Origin: Agaricus subrufescens | Taxonomy: Eukaryota > Basidiomycota > Agaricomycetes > Agaricales > Agaricaceae | Assembly: GCA_029945375.1 (NCBI GenBank) | Contig: CM057062.1 | Coordinates: 806,001-870,000 of the forward strand | Length of the DNA stretch: 64,000 nucleotides | Reading direction: 5' to 3' | Part shown: positions 33,450 to 46,560 of the stretch, piece by piece | Numbering within the stretch: position 1 is the first letter of the stretch | Layout: each line of letters starts with the position of its first letter | Made by a program: the position numbers and the translations under genes | The notes under the pieces: model-generated | The model's input: only the letters and a program-made list of their open reading frames with translations | The model's database searches: none | Told to the model about the DNA's origin: nothing

Positions 33450-35449
33450 TGTACTGTTACGATACTTGTGAGCGGTTGAAAATGACATATAATTCACTTG
33501 TTAACGCCCCCCCACGATATTGATTCGGACGTCAGCAGACACTTGAGTTGATCAATACACGAATGATCATCTCTGTTTAGCTACCCCGCTACTCCATCAA
33601 GCAAACTGATGCCCTCCGGGGAAGAATAAAACCGAATACCTTGTGTGATCATAACGAGTGCATATATATATATCTATCTATATCACACATCAAAATCAGG
33701 TTCTAGAGGTCCAACGGCCCAGAGAACCATCCGACAGGTGATCACGCACTATAATAAAGAAACCGGGTAGTTTCTGAGGTACAGAATAGCGTTGATATCT
33801 TCCACACTAATGATGTCAGACTATCACTTGACTCCAAAAACTCGAGGTAAGAGTATCAGCAGTTGGTGAACAAAAAGTATATATTTTTGATATGCCAAAA
33901 ATTCACCGGTTCATGATCGACCAAGCACATCAAAACTCCAAACTCGTAAACCCCACAGCAAATCGTTAATCTTCGATGGAAAAAAACCGTATTTGTTGAA
34001 CAAAGTTCAAACACACAGCGCCCACCCAAAATCACAAAATCAGCGCTCTCCTATATCAAAAAAAACGTCTTAACATCCAGAACTAGTCTAGACGACCCAC
34101 AAATCCGGGTTCTCGCACACCTTTCCTTCTTCTTTTCTCATCTCTCTCTCTCTCTCAGCAGCAAACAGGCTCATGATCGCCAACCCGTGGTCGGAGGATC
34201 ACAAAAAAAACCAACTGATATACCGTGACTGGCACAACACTGACAATGATTGACATAAAGATGTTCACGGGGCTGTTCTCATCCGTGCGAAAAAAAGACA
34301 ATACCCTCCTACTGAACCCACACATACCGCTCATGAAAAAACCTCTTCCTCTCTCCGACCCCAACGAATCACAAATCCAGCGCTCACGGAATCTTCTGTA
34401 CCCATTCAAATTCTACCAAAGAAAAGAGAACGTTCTCTCTCTCCCCGATCAAGAAAACAGTAAAACCAATACACACAGCTTGGCGCCCACCTAATTTAAA
34501 AACATATCAAACATCCCTCATGATCGTCCCCCCCAAAAATAAAACTGCTCCCTCCCCTGCTGTTCAATCTAACACGAACAGCACCCAGTTGAGGAGAGCG
34601 GAACTAAAGTGGCCCAAAAAGAAGCATCCCTTATCCCAAAACCCAAAGAATCTCTCAATCACCGAGGGGTTTTCCTCCTAAAAACACACACACACACACC
34701 ACTGCCCACATGCCACCCATGATACAAACATAATTTTACGACACTCAGAAGTCTTGGCCTCCACTAGCTTGCCCACGAATACGCCGAGGTAACCGCAAAC
34801 CCTGTAATCTGGCAACTCAGCCGTAATCTATCCATCACAGATAGGAAAGTTGGCGATGTCTTCCCCGTTAGGTATTATCAATCTTGCCACGATACGCCCA
34901 TGATCCCGTAAGTCACGTACGATGCCATGCGGAGAAAGCATCAAATCTTGTCTCAATGTTGAATATGCCGATCGCCTTCATTATCGTAAATGACACTTAT
35001 TTGCTCCACCAAGTAGTAAAAATTCTTATTTACTTGCTAATACACTACAAAGAATTCTTGCATGAGGCAAAAAGTATGAGAATCGTAGTACGCCTTGCCT
35101 TGGTGACACTATCCCTCCCAGACTATCCAACCCTCGGTAAAACATGTACAATACAATTTATATAGGCGGTGTAGCGAAAAACTGATTGCGCGACGCCAAA
35201 AATGGTGGTATCCGATTGGTTTTACTTGAACCCGTTTCTTTTTGTTTATAGAATTGATGAAAGATGAATGCAATGAGAAAGCGAAAAATGAAGTTGTCCC
35301 AATAAACATAACCCGAGGATGTAGCTGAGAACGAGGGGTATCCAAGACATAGCCTGTGCATTATCTAACAGGCCAAACAGACAAAGAGAGAGATGGTGAA
35401 TGCGGCGAGGTTGTAAGGAGCGTAATTTTCTGTGCTAGGGAAAGAAGGT
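33450..35449. other. Gene-poor, A/C-rich spacer with microsatellites
   Basis: No gene recognised in 2 kb. Simple repeats are visible: alternating TA/TC near 33662-33685, CT runs near 34140-34158 and AC runs near 34684-34700. The segments around 34020 and 34480 share a short motif (CACAGC...GCGCCCACC). Short open frames lack any codable structure. Confidence 0.45.
34684..34700 (+). repeat. (AC)n microsatellite
   Basis: Short alternating AC run in the gene-poor spacer. Confidence 0.7.
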
Positions 35450-37121
35450 CTAGTATGGGGGTCGCTTGAAGTCGTCCGCGATGCGTTGAGCCTCGGCATC
35501 GAATTGTTCCCCCTTGACTTCCTGACCGCCTGCATCGTACATTAAATATGGTGACTTGTCTGAGTCGACGGGGCTCTCTTGATATGTCTCCATCTATATG
35601 GTGCTTAGTTTGCATGTATGGGAATATATCGTATGACTGAGTAATACCTGGACATGAACTCCCTCTGACCTAGTAGCAACTTTAGGGCGTATGGATTTGA
35701 ATGCCAACGTAGAGTTTTGCGTGTTGCCCGACCTATAAACCGGTCAATAAAAAAAATATAAAGGACTAGAACGTATGACTTACGTGAAGACTTGGGGGCC
35801 TTGAGAAGAGAATTCATTCAAACGTCTTACCACTCTGCAAGCCACGATCTAAATATGGTTCAGCTATCACACGTCTATCTTCATAGCTTTGGCTTACCGA
35901 AGAAGCGATAGCAGCGGGGACATTGGCAATTATGGACATAACAGGGTTCAAGTTCAAGAGCATGAAAATCTGGAGATACCAATGAGTAGGATTCACCGGC
36001 CTCGAAGGATATGACTCACTGTTGCGAGGAGGTTGGCCAAGAAGCTGTTCACAGTTGGATCAGAAAGGCTACGGCATTCAGATGGAAGAGATATTTACGC
36101 AATGAGGAAGTAGATGAGACCATCATGGAAGATGAGTTTAACCAGTTGAGAGCGGCCAGTGCGGGGTGAGAGGAGTTTGAACGCCGTCAGGCACAGGACG
36201 GTAAAGTCGAACACCATCGAGTAAATGAAACTGATGGCGAGAATCCTGTTGTTTGTGCCTGAGATAACGCAGCCAACACCCGGGACCCATTGAGCGGTGA
36301 GCAAGATACCTGCGGGGAATAAGTATATATGCGAAGAAAAAAGAAAAGGGAGATGCATACCGTGCAAAAGTAGGGACCAGTGACCGAGAATAACACAAAC
36401 GAGGAAGCCGACGAGATACTTGTTCTGGCTCCAAACCGCCATTCTGAAAATTAATGAACAACAGATCATGGATAGCAAAATAAGACTACTTACGTCCTCA
36501 ATGAAAGGTTGATGCTTGCCAGTCCAATTGCGGCATTCCCGAGGCACTGAACCGCGAGCGTAAACGCCACAAAGCCAGAGCGCCATACAGCAAATTACAC
36601 ACCTGGTTGAAAGTGTAGAGAGCTTGGCAATCGACTTCGCTAATGCAGAGTGTTGGTACGCATCCGCGGCATGGAAAACGCGCATATATTCACCTTGTCA
36701 CATTCAAAGCCACAGCACTAGACCGATATCAGCGGCATGAAAGGCGAAGTGCGATGGCGACTCACATCCCAATGAGGGCAACAAGCAAAACGTAACGATT
36801 GAGGAAGTAGAAGATCTGATAGGAATTTAACTATGTGATGTCGGGACTCGAGTGCAGACTCACCATTGGCCAGCGGAATTTTTTCTTGCCCGAGATGAAT
36901 TGCCAGTCAAACTCGAGTGAGGTGAACCATTCCCAGCTGCGCAAAGGTCAGAGAGGGCGACGGAGGCCGGAGGGGGTACGAACATATAGAGTCCGAGTAG
37001 GGTGTGCATGAACCTGCCAAAGGCAACTGTCGCGGGGATCAGGACGGGTAGGCGGCGGGGAGGGCGGGGGGGACGTACCACCGTCCTTTGCGACTTCTTC
37101 TTGAGACTGCCAGTTGACCAT
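35450..37121 (-). CDS. Uncharacterised polytopic membrane protein A
   Basis: The minus-strand start MVNWQSQEEVAKDG (ATG at 37121) joins many small exons. Recognisable segments in order are FMHTLLGLYIWEWFTSLEFD, FISGKKKFRWPM, IFYFLNRYVLLVALIG, DCQALYTFNQ, CLGNAAIGLASINLSLRT, MAVWSQNKYLVGFLVCVILG, LLTAQWVPGVGCVISGTNNR, FIYSMVFDFTVLCLTAFKLL, HDGLIYFLIA, FLANLLATIFMLLNLNPVMS and IIANVPAAIASS. About seven hydrophobic segments are present. A cytoplasmic-type acidic tail (METYQESPVDSDKSPY ... FKRPPY) ends at the TAG at 35450. The protein has the size and topology of a 7TM protein but no recognised receptor signature. I know the family only as uncharacterised in Agaricomycetes. It is paralogous to the gene at 41.2-42.8 kb. 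Confidence 0.75.
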
Positions 37122-40100
37122 GGTGGAGGGAGGGAGAGGAGGGCTGGGGAAGCACGGGGATAGGGCGAGGGAGAAGGGACTTATATCAGAACCGGGCAGA
37201 AGGCGACGTAACTTCTCTTTCGGGCTAGAGGCTTGGTGCTTCCTCGCCCGCCACGCCAGCCATCACCCTATTCCGTCCCCGCGTCCCATCGCACCAGATC
37301 TTCGCTCGACATGCCTGCCGCCCTGCACCACTCCGGGTCACCTTGTCCCCAGCGTGTTTATTCTCGGATTGGCAACTCGCCTTTCCCACACATAATCGAC
37401 ATATGCCCTTTTCGTTCAGAATACAAAGTGTGACCCTTCCTGTATGTCTGTATTCAGTACAGAAACTGTTTTCCCGGTCTTCTACACCTCCATAGATACA
37501 ATCAGGCGGCCTTCCATGCGTATAAACGCTGGAGCCCCCACTGCCCTGAGCGGTATCTACAAGGACATTAGTCTTTCGCTCCTTACATTATTCCATTCTG
37601 AATGTCCTCAGATCCTGTCACGTCCTCTTCTAGACTAGGTTTTTTTTTCTGCCGCCTAAACGTCAACGAAAAAATGTCAACTCTGATGTGTGCGCCTCCT
37701 GATTGGCCGCTATTAATATGTTCGGCGAGGCCGTGACCATGCTGATTTCGAACATCTCAGCACTTTCCCGGGCGCCGTGCTTGTCTAATGTTCCAAGATG
37801 CTCGGCAAACATACCCTATCACTCCATCTTTGGACTTTTCATCTCATATTCCACAAATACACCTCCCTCCTTGTGGTGACCCCTCCACCTATCTTTATCC
37901 ATCTCATCAGGTTCCCTGATCATGAAGAGACCTGCACCGACTTCTTTTCCCTCTTCCCAAAAGCAAAGCCGTTCTCTCCATCACCGCGCTCTCAAAATCA
38001 ACTTACGTGCAAGCGTACGTTCAGCGGCTATTGTCTCTCGGCCCGACTTAGTCAAGAAACGTTATTCCTGCAGCCACTGACGTCCAATCTTCTGATGTCT
38101 CCAGAGATTCGATTGCGGCTTGGTTACCACGTACGTGTAGTGGAACCAGAGTGGAATACTCCCTCCACCTGGTTTTTCGAAATTTTACACCACCCCCGGC
38201 CGCTCGGCGATTTGTCTGCGGCTTTCTCCGGCCCACATGTTGCTCACATGTTACTGCCAAGGGTGGAGTGAACGTGTCCCTAAGGCTTCTTCGCAGCGTT
38301 CCTTGTACTTTGAACTAAATGACTTCCGAAACATGACGACGTCACAATCAACTTCCTTCAACATATGGTAGGGATCATACTTCCATCCGTTGCCTGTCAA
38401 CCTTACTTCTACTCCAAGACAAAAAAACAAGGCAAGAAGCTAGATATTCACTCTTCTTCAATTGTAGGATAAACGTTCTTTCCAAGTCTAAGATGCCTAT
38501 TCTCTGATAGGAAACCGGTTGAACCGAATACCTTGCCAGCCTACGGTTCCACTCGTAAAAATAACACGGGTCTACGAACCATATAAGCCATCCACCATTC
38601 ACTCTTATCTCACTAGTGCGCGGTTTATTCAAATTCCCCGAAAAAGACAAAAATCATTAAGACGTTTCTAAAATACTTCTGGCGACTGACGTTTCATATC
38701 GAAATCCCCCAGAAAAACATTAGTTCCATTAATATGAGTCAAATGAACTCCCAAATGAAGTACCTAAATTACCCTGTCCGCTCATTTCGCATATAGACCC
38801 TAAAAGACAAGCTCAACGCCGATCCGTTTCGACACTACTCTCCCTGACGAGAGGAGGGGACCACCGCGAAAACTCCCGAACAAACTAAGAAAATTAATGG
38901 CACAAAGTCTTTGGACTAAAATAACACCGTACAACCACGTGAACACACTAACACTTCTTAAACTCTCAGCACTTGGCCCAAAAACAACCTAAGGGGACTG
39001 GGCAAAATTTCTTTGACAGGTCTTCGCCTTACCAATTTACATGGGCGCCTGTCCCAAATGAAAAGTGAACCCTGTTCATTTAAACTATAACCCAACTGAA
39101 CTAAACTTCCTATGGCCCTTCCCTCTCACATACAGCGACTCTTCGTAACAGAATTTCCACGTTCATCTCAAAAACACTAGATCCGAAAAGATGAGTGAGC
39201 CTAGAAGAGGCTAAATTTATGAATATTGGATACTATATTTGAGCATCTCTTTCCCAGCTATAGCAAGAATAGTCGTTGCATGGCTATAGACCAACGACAT
39301 TGTTCGTTTGAATTTTTATTTTTTTTATTTTATTTTGTTTGACTCACTGTGACAACTTTGTTCACATCGGGCGAAAACTTTGTTCAATTCACTCACGTGC
39401 ATAAGACGGGGATCACAAGACGCTCCTCAACGAACCCTGGAATTCTGTAACCCTACCGTAAAGATATACACACCAGATCCAAAACACAGTTTTCGTGCCT
39501 GCATTACTGAACGTACATGAAACTCACCTCTATCACAGCCTCAGATGTTTATATTCCCTTTGTACTTTCACTAACAAATCCTCACATTGAATACCTCTCT
39601 CTGCTTTGTCTTCAACCTCTTCGCAGTGATTGTCTCAAGCGGTCGCCATCACAACCGTATGATCACAGCTTCACGGACTTTGTGAATTACCTAAGGAGAT
39701 AATGTGAGTACATTGACGGGGTAAATCCGAACCTGATCAGATTAACGAGGAAACTTGCGGATCTAATACATTAACAAACCGGGATAAGCGGTCCGATGCA
39801 AAACACCCCAGATTCCGTCACTAAATGAATCTATCTTATACCAGGAAAAACCAGGCAAGGAACATATCTACTACCAGCACACATAATTGGCTAGCTTAAC
39901 GGCACTGGGGCAGGGGAAGAACGCATTTTAGCGGAAGTTCTTCCTGAGATGTCAAAGTTCTGGACTGGAAGACCGAACAATTTTTGAAGTCCGACATTAC
40001 CCCCGGAAGTTCTTCATCTCCGCATTTGCGATCAAAAAAAAAAAAGCAAAGAATATTCCTCAAGAATTCCAGAGATATGTATATATATATACATATACCG

Positions 40101-41243
40101 ATGATAGCCACTCAGGACTTATGATCTAGCGTCTTAGAAACCAGTACTGTATCAAACCTTTCTTTAACTTTCTTTATGAGAATTTTCAGCCTCCAATTAT
40201 TCCTTTTCCAGACATTACAACGGGATAAAAAAAAACAGGGCTTTTCCATACCACTCCTGCCACAGGACTAGTTCAAAAAGATTCCTGTCGTAAGCCCAAG
40301 TATCACAGCTATCAACCCTTCACTCGTAAAACGATGCCCAGACATGATAATACAATCCACACCCCGAAAATATACAGGGAAAAAAGATGCATACCATTAT
40401 CCTCCCTCAAACGCCGAGCTCCCGACGACCCGCACCAAAAGATGAGATGATCATATCCAGACTAAACACATATGTATCTGTACTTCATAATCTCAGGGAA
40501 ACATTCTTCCTTTTTTTTTTCACCTCCTGTCATTTCTTGACAGACAACTCGCGGCGCCTTTTCTCCATCATAATTCATGAATCCCCATCCCCGGCTGAAA
40601 ACACACTCCGCCTAACCTGAAATTCCACCACGCGGCATGTTAAACTTGAGGCTTTTTTTTTTCGCTTCTCTTCAACTTCTCTGCGCTTCGAATTTCGGCT
40701 TCCCATCTGCGAATAAGAAAAAAAATTTTTTCTGGGGCTTGATTTTCGGCACCTTTTCTCTGTTGTATATAATTAGACTTTCGTTGGCCGGCTAAGCTGT
40801 TAAAGAAAGTTGAATCTAACAACGGTTCTTTTTCGATCCTCGGATTTCATCTGAGTATTATACCAAGTCGAGTTGGTATTGGTCTATAATTCTGTTAAAG
40901 TCTTCTTTCATGTAAGGGGACATTACGGCCCAATGATCGGAGAGAGCGGAGTATACTTCAGCCACGAAAATCGGTATCCAGGCTGTTGACTTCCTCACAT
41001 ACTTTCAATCACTCGAGCGAGAACCTCAGTCAAGGTGGTGTATAGTATAGATGTTATTTCTATCTATATATCTGGAATACGTCCATCAACTTTAAGATTG
41101 ATACAAGATCATCCACAAAAAATAAAAAGAATGGCAAGGACAGGTAAACTACCAGCCTGAGTAAGTCAGAACAAACGGGAACAAGCGATAGTGAACAGAT
41201 CTCCACGTCATACACATATAGTCCAGGACCCTTACTGTAAATA
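37122..41243. other. Long intergenic region between two membrane-protein paralogues
   Basis: About 4.1 kb with no gene I can support. The first 300 bp is GC-rich and probably the promoter of membrane protein A. An open frame at 37798-38271 (157 codons) has no family resemblance and no conserved paralogue, and was not called. From 38.3 to 41.2 kb the sequence is A-rich with poly-A/T tracts (for example 40029-40042 and a TA run near 40080). Confidence 0.45.
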
Positions 41244-42813
41244 TCAGAACTCCTTCCCTTTTTCCATATCAAGTTCGATGTCAGTGTCACTACCATCTCG
41301 TTTATGAGCCACGGGAGCAAAGTATCCCGAATTGGGAGATTCCTCCCCCCGAGTGAAGGTTTCCATCTAAAGTCCCAGGTATGAGCAGGAAAGCTCGGAT
41401 CCCCAGTGAGAGATTTTACTTACCTGTACGTGAACACCTGCTTGGTGTTGTGAATCTGCCTTCACTGGTGGTTTTGTAAGAGGCGTTTTGATAGCCATGG
41501 GGCCCGTGTTAGATCCTGAGCTGAGATGAGAAGTGGGGCATGTCAATAAGAGGGATGTGATTCTTTAAATTATCTCTTACTGGACTTCAGAGGAGGTCTG
41601 AGAGAAGTTTGTGAGTCGCCGAACCGCGCGTGTTGCGGCAATCTAAGTAAATCTTAACTTCTGTCTATCACGAACTCCACTTCGAGTGACTTACAGTACA
41701 ACCCACACCTGCCGGGACGTTGAAGATAATGCTCATAATCGAATTCAAGTTCAACAGCATGAAAATCGTGGCAAGTAAATTGGCCACAAATCTAAAAAGG
41801 AAGATCAGCCACCGAGTTGTGCAAGCCGAAAACAAGGGACAAGTCACGCACGCAATCATGAAATATATCAAACCGTCCCGAAAGACGACTTCAGCCAGTT
41901 TGCTCTTGCCCACAATATTTCTCCCAGATATACGATTAACGAGTTTGTAGGTGGTTAATGAAAGAATGAGAAGGTCGAAGCACATGGAGTAAATGAAAAT
42001 GGCGACGAAAATCGTATTGCTAGTTTGACTTGGGGTGCAGCCTGATTCCGGAACCCAAGTAGCCTTTAGTTGGACACCTTAGGGTTCATGAGATTTCAGC
42101 AGGCGATCTGGATGGCAAGTGACGATATACTGACCCTGGAAGATAACTGACCAATGGCCAAGGATGACGACAACCAAGCCCCCGACCAGGTATTTGTTCC
42201 AACTCCAGACAGCCATCCTATGAATAATTCGTAAGCGCAAACAGTCAATGCCTACACCGAGACATGCTCACGTTCGGATAGAGAGGTTTATACTTGCCAG
42301 TCCAATACTAGCATTCCCAGCTATCTGACTGAACGTGTAAATAGCTTGGCAGTCGATTTCTCTGCGTATACACGTCATTGGTTGGTACTCTTAAGTTAAA
42401 AACGGAAATATGGTACGTGGTAGAATCCAGTGACACCGCCCTTCGAACAAGTCAGTCTGTGGCGTTTTGGTGTTTTTGAATGATGAACACATACATTAGG
42501 ATCATCACAACCAGGAATAGATAACGATTCAGAAAATAGAAAATCTTTTGATAAGGGTTGAGTCGCGTGAAGCTTTGGTTCCGAGGCTAAACTCGTTGTA
42601 CGCACCATTGGCCAGCGGAATTTTTTCCTTCCACATATGAAGTCCCACTCGAAATTCAGGGAAATGAGCCATTCGTACCTAGAAAAACGAGTCAGAGATT
42701 CAAACAATCAGTAACAGTGACGCATACAGGTAAAGTCCCAGAAGCGAATGCATCAACTTGGAAAATGCATCGCCCTCTCGCGCAAGTTCTGCTAGGGAAT
42801 TCCAGTCGGGCAT
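41244..42813 (-). CDS. Uncharacterised polytopic membrane protein B
   Basis: This is a paralogue of membrane protein A. The start MPDWNSLAELAREGDAFSKL (ATG at 42813) is followed by LMHSLLGLYLYEWLISLNFE, FICGRKKFRWPM, FIYSMCFDLLILSLTTYKLV, FRDGLIYFMIACV and FVANLLATIFMLLNLNSIMS, then IIFNVPAGVGCT. The tail METFTRGEESPNSGYFAP and then VAHKRDGSDTDIELDMEKGK ends at a TGA at 41244. The intron-exon plan matches copy A. The stretch with RWLIFLFRFVANLL contains an intron, so the apparent extra residues there are not coding. Codons and splice sites look intact, so it is probably functional. No catalytic or receptor motif was identified. Confidence 0.72.
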
Positions 42814-45284
42814 TGTTGGTAACGAAGCGTGGTTCAGGCGTGAAGTATAGGGGGATGGGGGGTCAGGTAAGAAAAAGGGACAAAGTGCTTTTTAAAGTCA
42901 TTCATGTAGGCTGAACGTCCAAATTCGACCCACCCCACCTTTTCAAATATAGCTAGTGGGGGGGGCTTTGATGTCATTAGGCGATGCATTCCCATGCTTC
43001 AATGGTGGCACATCACATACATGCATCACTCTAATGATGCGACCAGTTTGAGATGAGCCCCGGAATTCGGGTATAATTACCTTCGAGATTCTCAAGCTAT
43101 CGAAAAAGTCTATCAACCCTGGTACCAGGGATGACGCACGCAGCTCGAGTATTTTCGTGAAGCATAGAACGTGATTCCCCTCGGACGCGGGATCCAGTGA
43201 TATTGACTGCGAATCCCCCACCTGTAAAAACTTTGTCGCCAGGTTCCGGTTGATATGAATCTCGATAACCGATTCAGGATCGGACCTATGCGCGTGCTTG
43301 AGAAAATTTAGTATACAGTGGGTTCGGTGGTGGGGTAATAACGGGTTTAGTTTCTCTCAGGTGATTGGTTGAATGTTTCGCGAGTTTTTTCTTGCTCCCG
43401 TCAGTCGCCTTCATTAGTTTACGGTGCGCCTCATATAGTACCTGGATTGGTCGGAATGACATGCCAAGCCCACGAACTTAGCCCGTATTGTCTATCGATT
43501 TCTGTTATCGGGGTTCCTTTGTCAACGTGGGATTCGATATGATGGATACCTTCCAGGGGTAATGACTTTCGCCCTCAACGGTGGCTTCACTCAAAAATGC
43601 ACCCCTTTTTGCCGAGCCAAGTAGCGGACGCGTCTCCAAGGCCTCTTGCGCGTCGAGTAAAGTGCGTTTCCAAGGTCCCTGTAGAAGCCTGCTTTCAAGG
43701 TTTCGAACCATGCGAAGTCGAAGAGATTAAGGCCACTAATATAAAGCTTAGCGCCATCATTAATCAATAACGTAGACTTGGTTAGATGTTGGGTATGATC
43801 ATTGAATTCAGTCGATAGCCCCGGTGATTTGTGAGGTGTAACTATAAGGGTTAATCTTTAGGTCTCGATGCAAGATGTCAGTCCTCTGTACCCCGCCGCG
43901 GAGGGAAGAAAGAAAACCTGATGGCTCCTGTGTGCAAGGAGTTAAAACGGGGACTTTTGGAAGATGTTCTCGTGCGTTAATTTTCCGACTTCGCCTCTGA
44001 AATTAAGTGCCTGTAAGGTATTAACGGGTATTACCGAGCATCGAAAGTGAAGCTTCATAGATATGTTTGCGAATGTGTCCTCAACTCTCTCAGAGACAGG
44101 GTCGAGGGTGCGATATGGATTCGCCATTAGGCTTAGCGTTTAAAGCTGGCCTCGCGGGCTTTTACAAACTTGATCGGCCTGTGGCTGAGTTCGGATCTCC
44201 GGGATGGGAACATGTATGCCCATCGAGGACTTCGGTGTGCTTGCTGCAAAGCACTGCCAAAGCCAAGACTGTCCTCGGCCATCGCCAACCTCCTAGCTGT
44301 CAGGTATATGGCCAATTGCGCTGTCGTGGGCCGGAAGAACGAGTCCGTAAGTGGGTAATTGCTGTTTGCAATTGAATTTTCAAGGAACCGTGCCTGCGAC
44401 GGTTTTTCGTATGTAAATCGTTGTCCTGCACTCTTTTCAGTTGATATACGAACAATTCGAAGATGTCCCGGAATCACCTTCCTCCTTGCAAGAATCAGTA
44501 AATGATTACGCGACTGCCAACTTGGCTGTACCGGCAGAGCTACAGACTCTGAGCATTTTTTGTTTTCATGCTCGTTAGAGGGCTACCGTGTGTGTCTGTC
44601 CCAGATTCCCGGTTGCATTTGTGGGCGGCATATCGGTGGTAGGTCTTGAGCACTCGAACCCTTCGTAGTATTGAGGTATGGTAGTTCGAAGACTATCAGG
44701 GTACAATCTGAGGGCCTAGTTATATGGGCATCTATAAGGAGTACGTACCCGCCTATTGAATACAACATTATTTGTATACTGGCCGATATTCGATTACCGT
44801 GTATGACACGGTCATGCACGTTATGGAAAAATTCTAGATTTCGAGGTAGTGAAATGATGTTACGGATATGTATTAGACGAACTCACCAGCACTTGCCTGT
44901 GCATAGGACGAATTGAACGAGATGGGCCGATTCAGAAGCCTAATCGACCTCCCACGATCAACCGTAGATAGGGCAGGATACAATTTCACCATTAAAATGA
45001 GAACGTCAACATTAGGACGTGACGCGAGGGACAATAGGGTGTGTGCATTCTTAGAACCAAGTTAAAGCTGCCGTCACTGCGCGTATTACCATCGGGTGTC
45101 ATAGTGACCATATATTTTAATTTATGTACCAATACAATTAAATTAACTTTTCGAGGATATCTACTTGATTCCATACCGAATCCTGCTCCCTGAGTTCTCT
45201 CTACTTAAAGAAAGTGAAATCGTCTCGCTCTGTTTGTATAATAAGTTCGACCAGAGGAAAAAAAAACGCACCGGTTTACAGCGA
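42814..45284. other. Intergenic, no gene recognised
   Basis: About 2.5 kb with only short open frames on both strands, none with spliceable continuation or family resemblance. The first 100-200 bp upstream of 42813 is the likely promoter of membrane protein B. Confidence 0.4.
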
Positions 45285-46560
45285 TGGTCTGCGGTCCCTT
45301 CAACCACGCCAATGCGCATCTTGCTGTACAAACCCGACCCCGAAAACAAACAGGAACAACCGCAGCCGTAAACGAGTTTGGTGACGTCGCCAGCCTACAC
45401 CCGAGCAGTTGCGTATCGTGTTGAAACCTTGAGGCAGACAAAGAATCACACCTGCATACCGAATAAAGTACCATAAGTATACGATCCGGAAGCAAAGGGA
45501 CGCTGAAAACATACAAAGTCTACACAGACACCAGCCACAGCAGTCCGCGGCTCCCTCTAGCCCAGCCGCTGCACATCTTGGCGTCAATGTCGAAGCTTGA
45601 GGCACACAAAATCCCTGCATACCAAACAAAGCACCATCAGCATACGACTCCGAGGCCGAATGGAGGATGAAAGACGTACGAGATATACACTCAGATTAGC
45701 CGCAGCAGTCCGCGGCTCTCTCTAACCCAGCTGCTGCATATCTTGGCGACACAGTCTTGACTTTTGAGGCACTCAAAATCACACCTGATCATTCAACGAG
45801 TCAAGACAATGTCAAGGGAAAAATGAGTAACGACGTACAAGTTTCACGCTCACGCGAGCTGCAGCAGTCTGCGACCGGAATGGATACGAAGCCCATACTG
45901 ATCCTTGTGGAATGTTTCGGTGATCCAGCTGCTGCCTAAGCGAGGAATAGGATGATTGAAAAGAACTCAATCATCGTGGGTCCGTCGATACGGGACCCAT
46001 CTCGCTGAGAATTCGAAATTTTAGAATGACCTTACCAGATTGAACGCATAGCTGGTGATGGATGATCGATGAAGTCCCGAGCCGCTGTGTATCTTGTGGC
46101 ACACCGTCGAAACCTTAAGGCACACAAAATCCCTGCATACCAAACAAAGCACCGTGAGTATACGATCCCGAAGCCAAAGAGAGACTGAAAACATACAAAG
46201 TATACACTTGAATCGGCTGCAGCGGTCCGCGGCTACCTCTAACCCAGCCGCTGCACATCTTGCCGTCATTGTCGAGCCTTGAGGCACACAAAATCCCTGC
46301 GTACTGAAGAGAGGCGGCGTTAGTATACAATCTCAAAATCAAGGGAGGCGGGAGGACGGACAAACTATACACTCAAGTTAACCGCAGCAATCCATAGCTC
46401 TTTCTAGCCCAGCCGCTGCATATCTTGCCGTCAGAATCTTGGCTCTTGAGGCACTCAAAATCACACCTGAGCATTCAACGAGTCAAGGCGATGTCGAAGG
46501 AAGAATAGACCATCACGTACAAATTTTATGCTCACACGAGCTGCAGCAGTCTGCGACCAG
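45285..46560. repeat. Diverged higher-order tandem repeat
   Basis: A core of about 165 bp containing CCCAGCCGCTGCAYATCTTG and GAGGCACACAAAATCCCTGC recurs with centres near 45550, 45715, 46230 and 46395. The pairs are 164-166 bp apart, and the two pairs are offset by about 680 bp. A second component carries AAAATCACACCTGA and CATTCAACGAGTCAAG and follows each pair (45775 and 46457). The array is thus two copies of a ~680-bp unit, each containing two ~165-bp subunits, with many point differences. Weaker fragments continue to about 46830. On the minus strand the subunits look like short exon-intron modules, but no continuous gene could be built. Confidence 0.75.

Noticed and set aside
37798..38271. 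157-codon open frame on the plus strand
   Set aside because: Composition is Phe/Ser/Pro/His-rich, with no family resemblance and no intron-linked exons. It is probably chance in a pyrimidine-rich strand.
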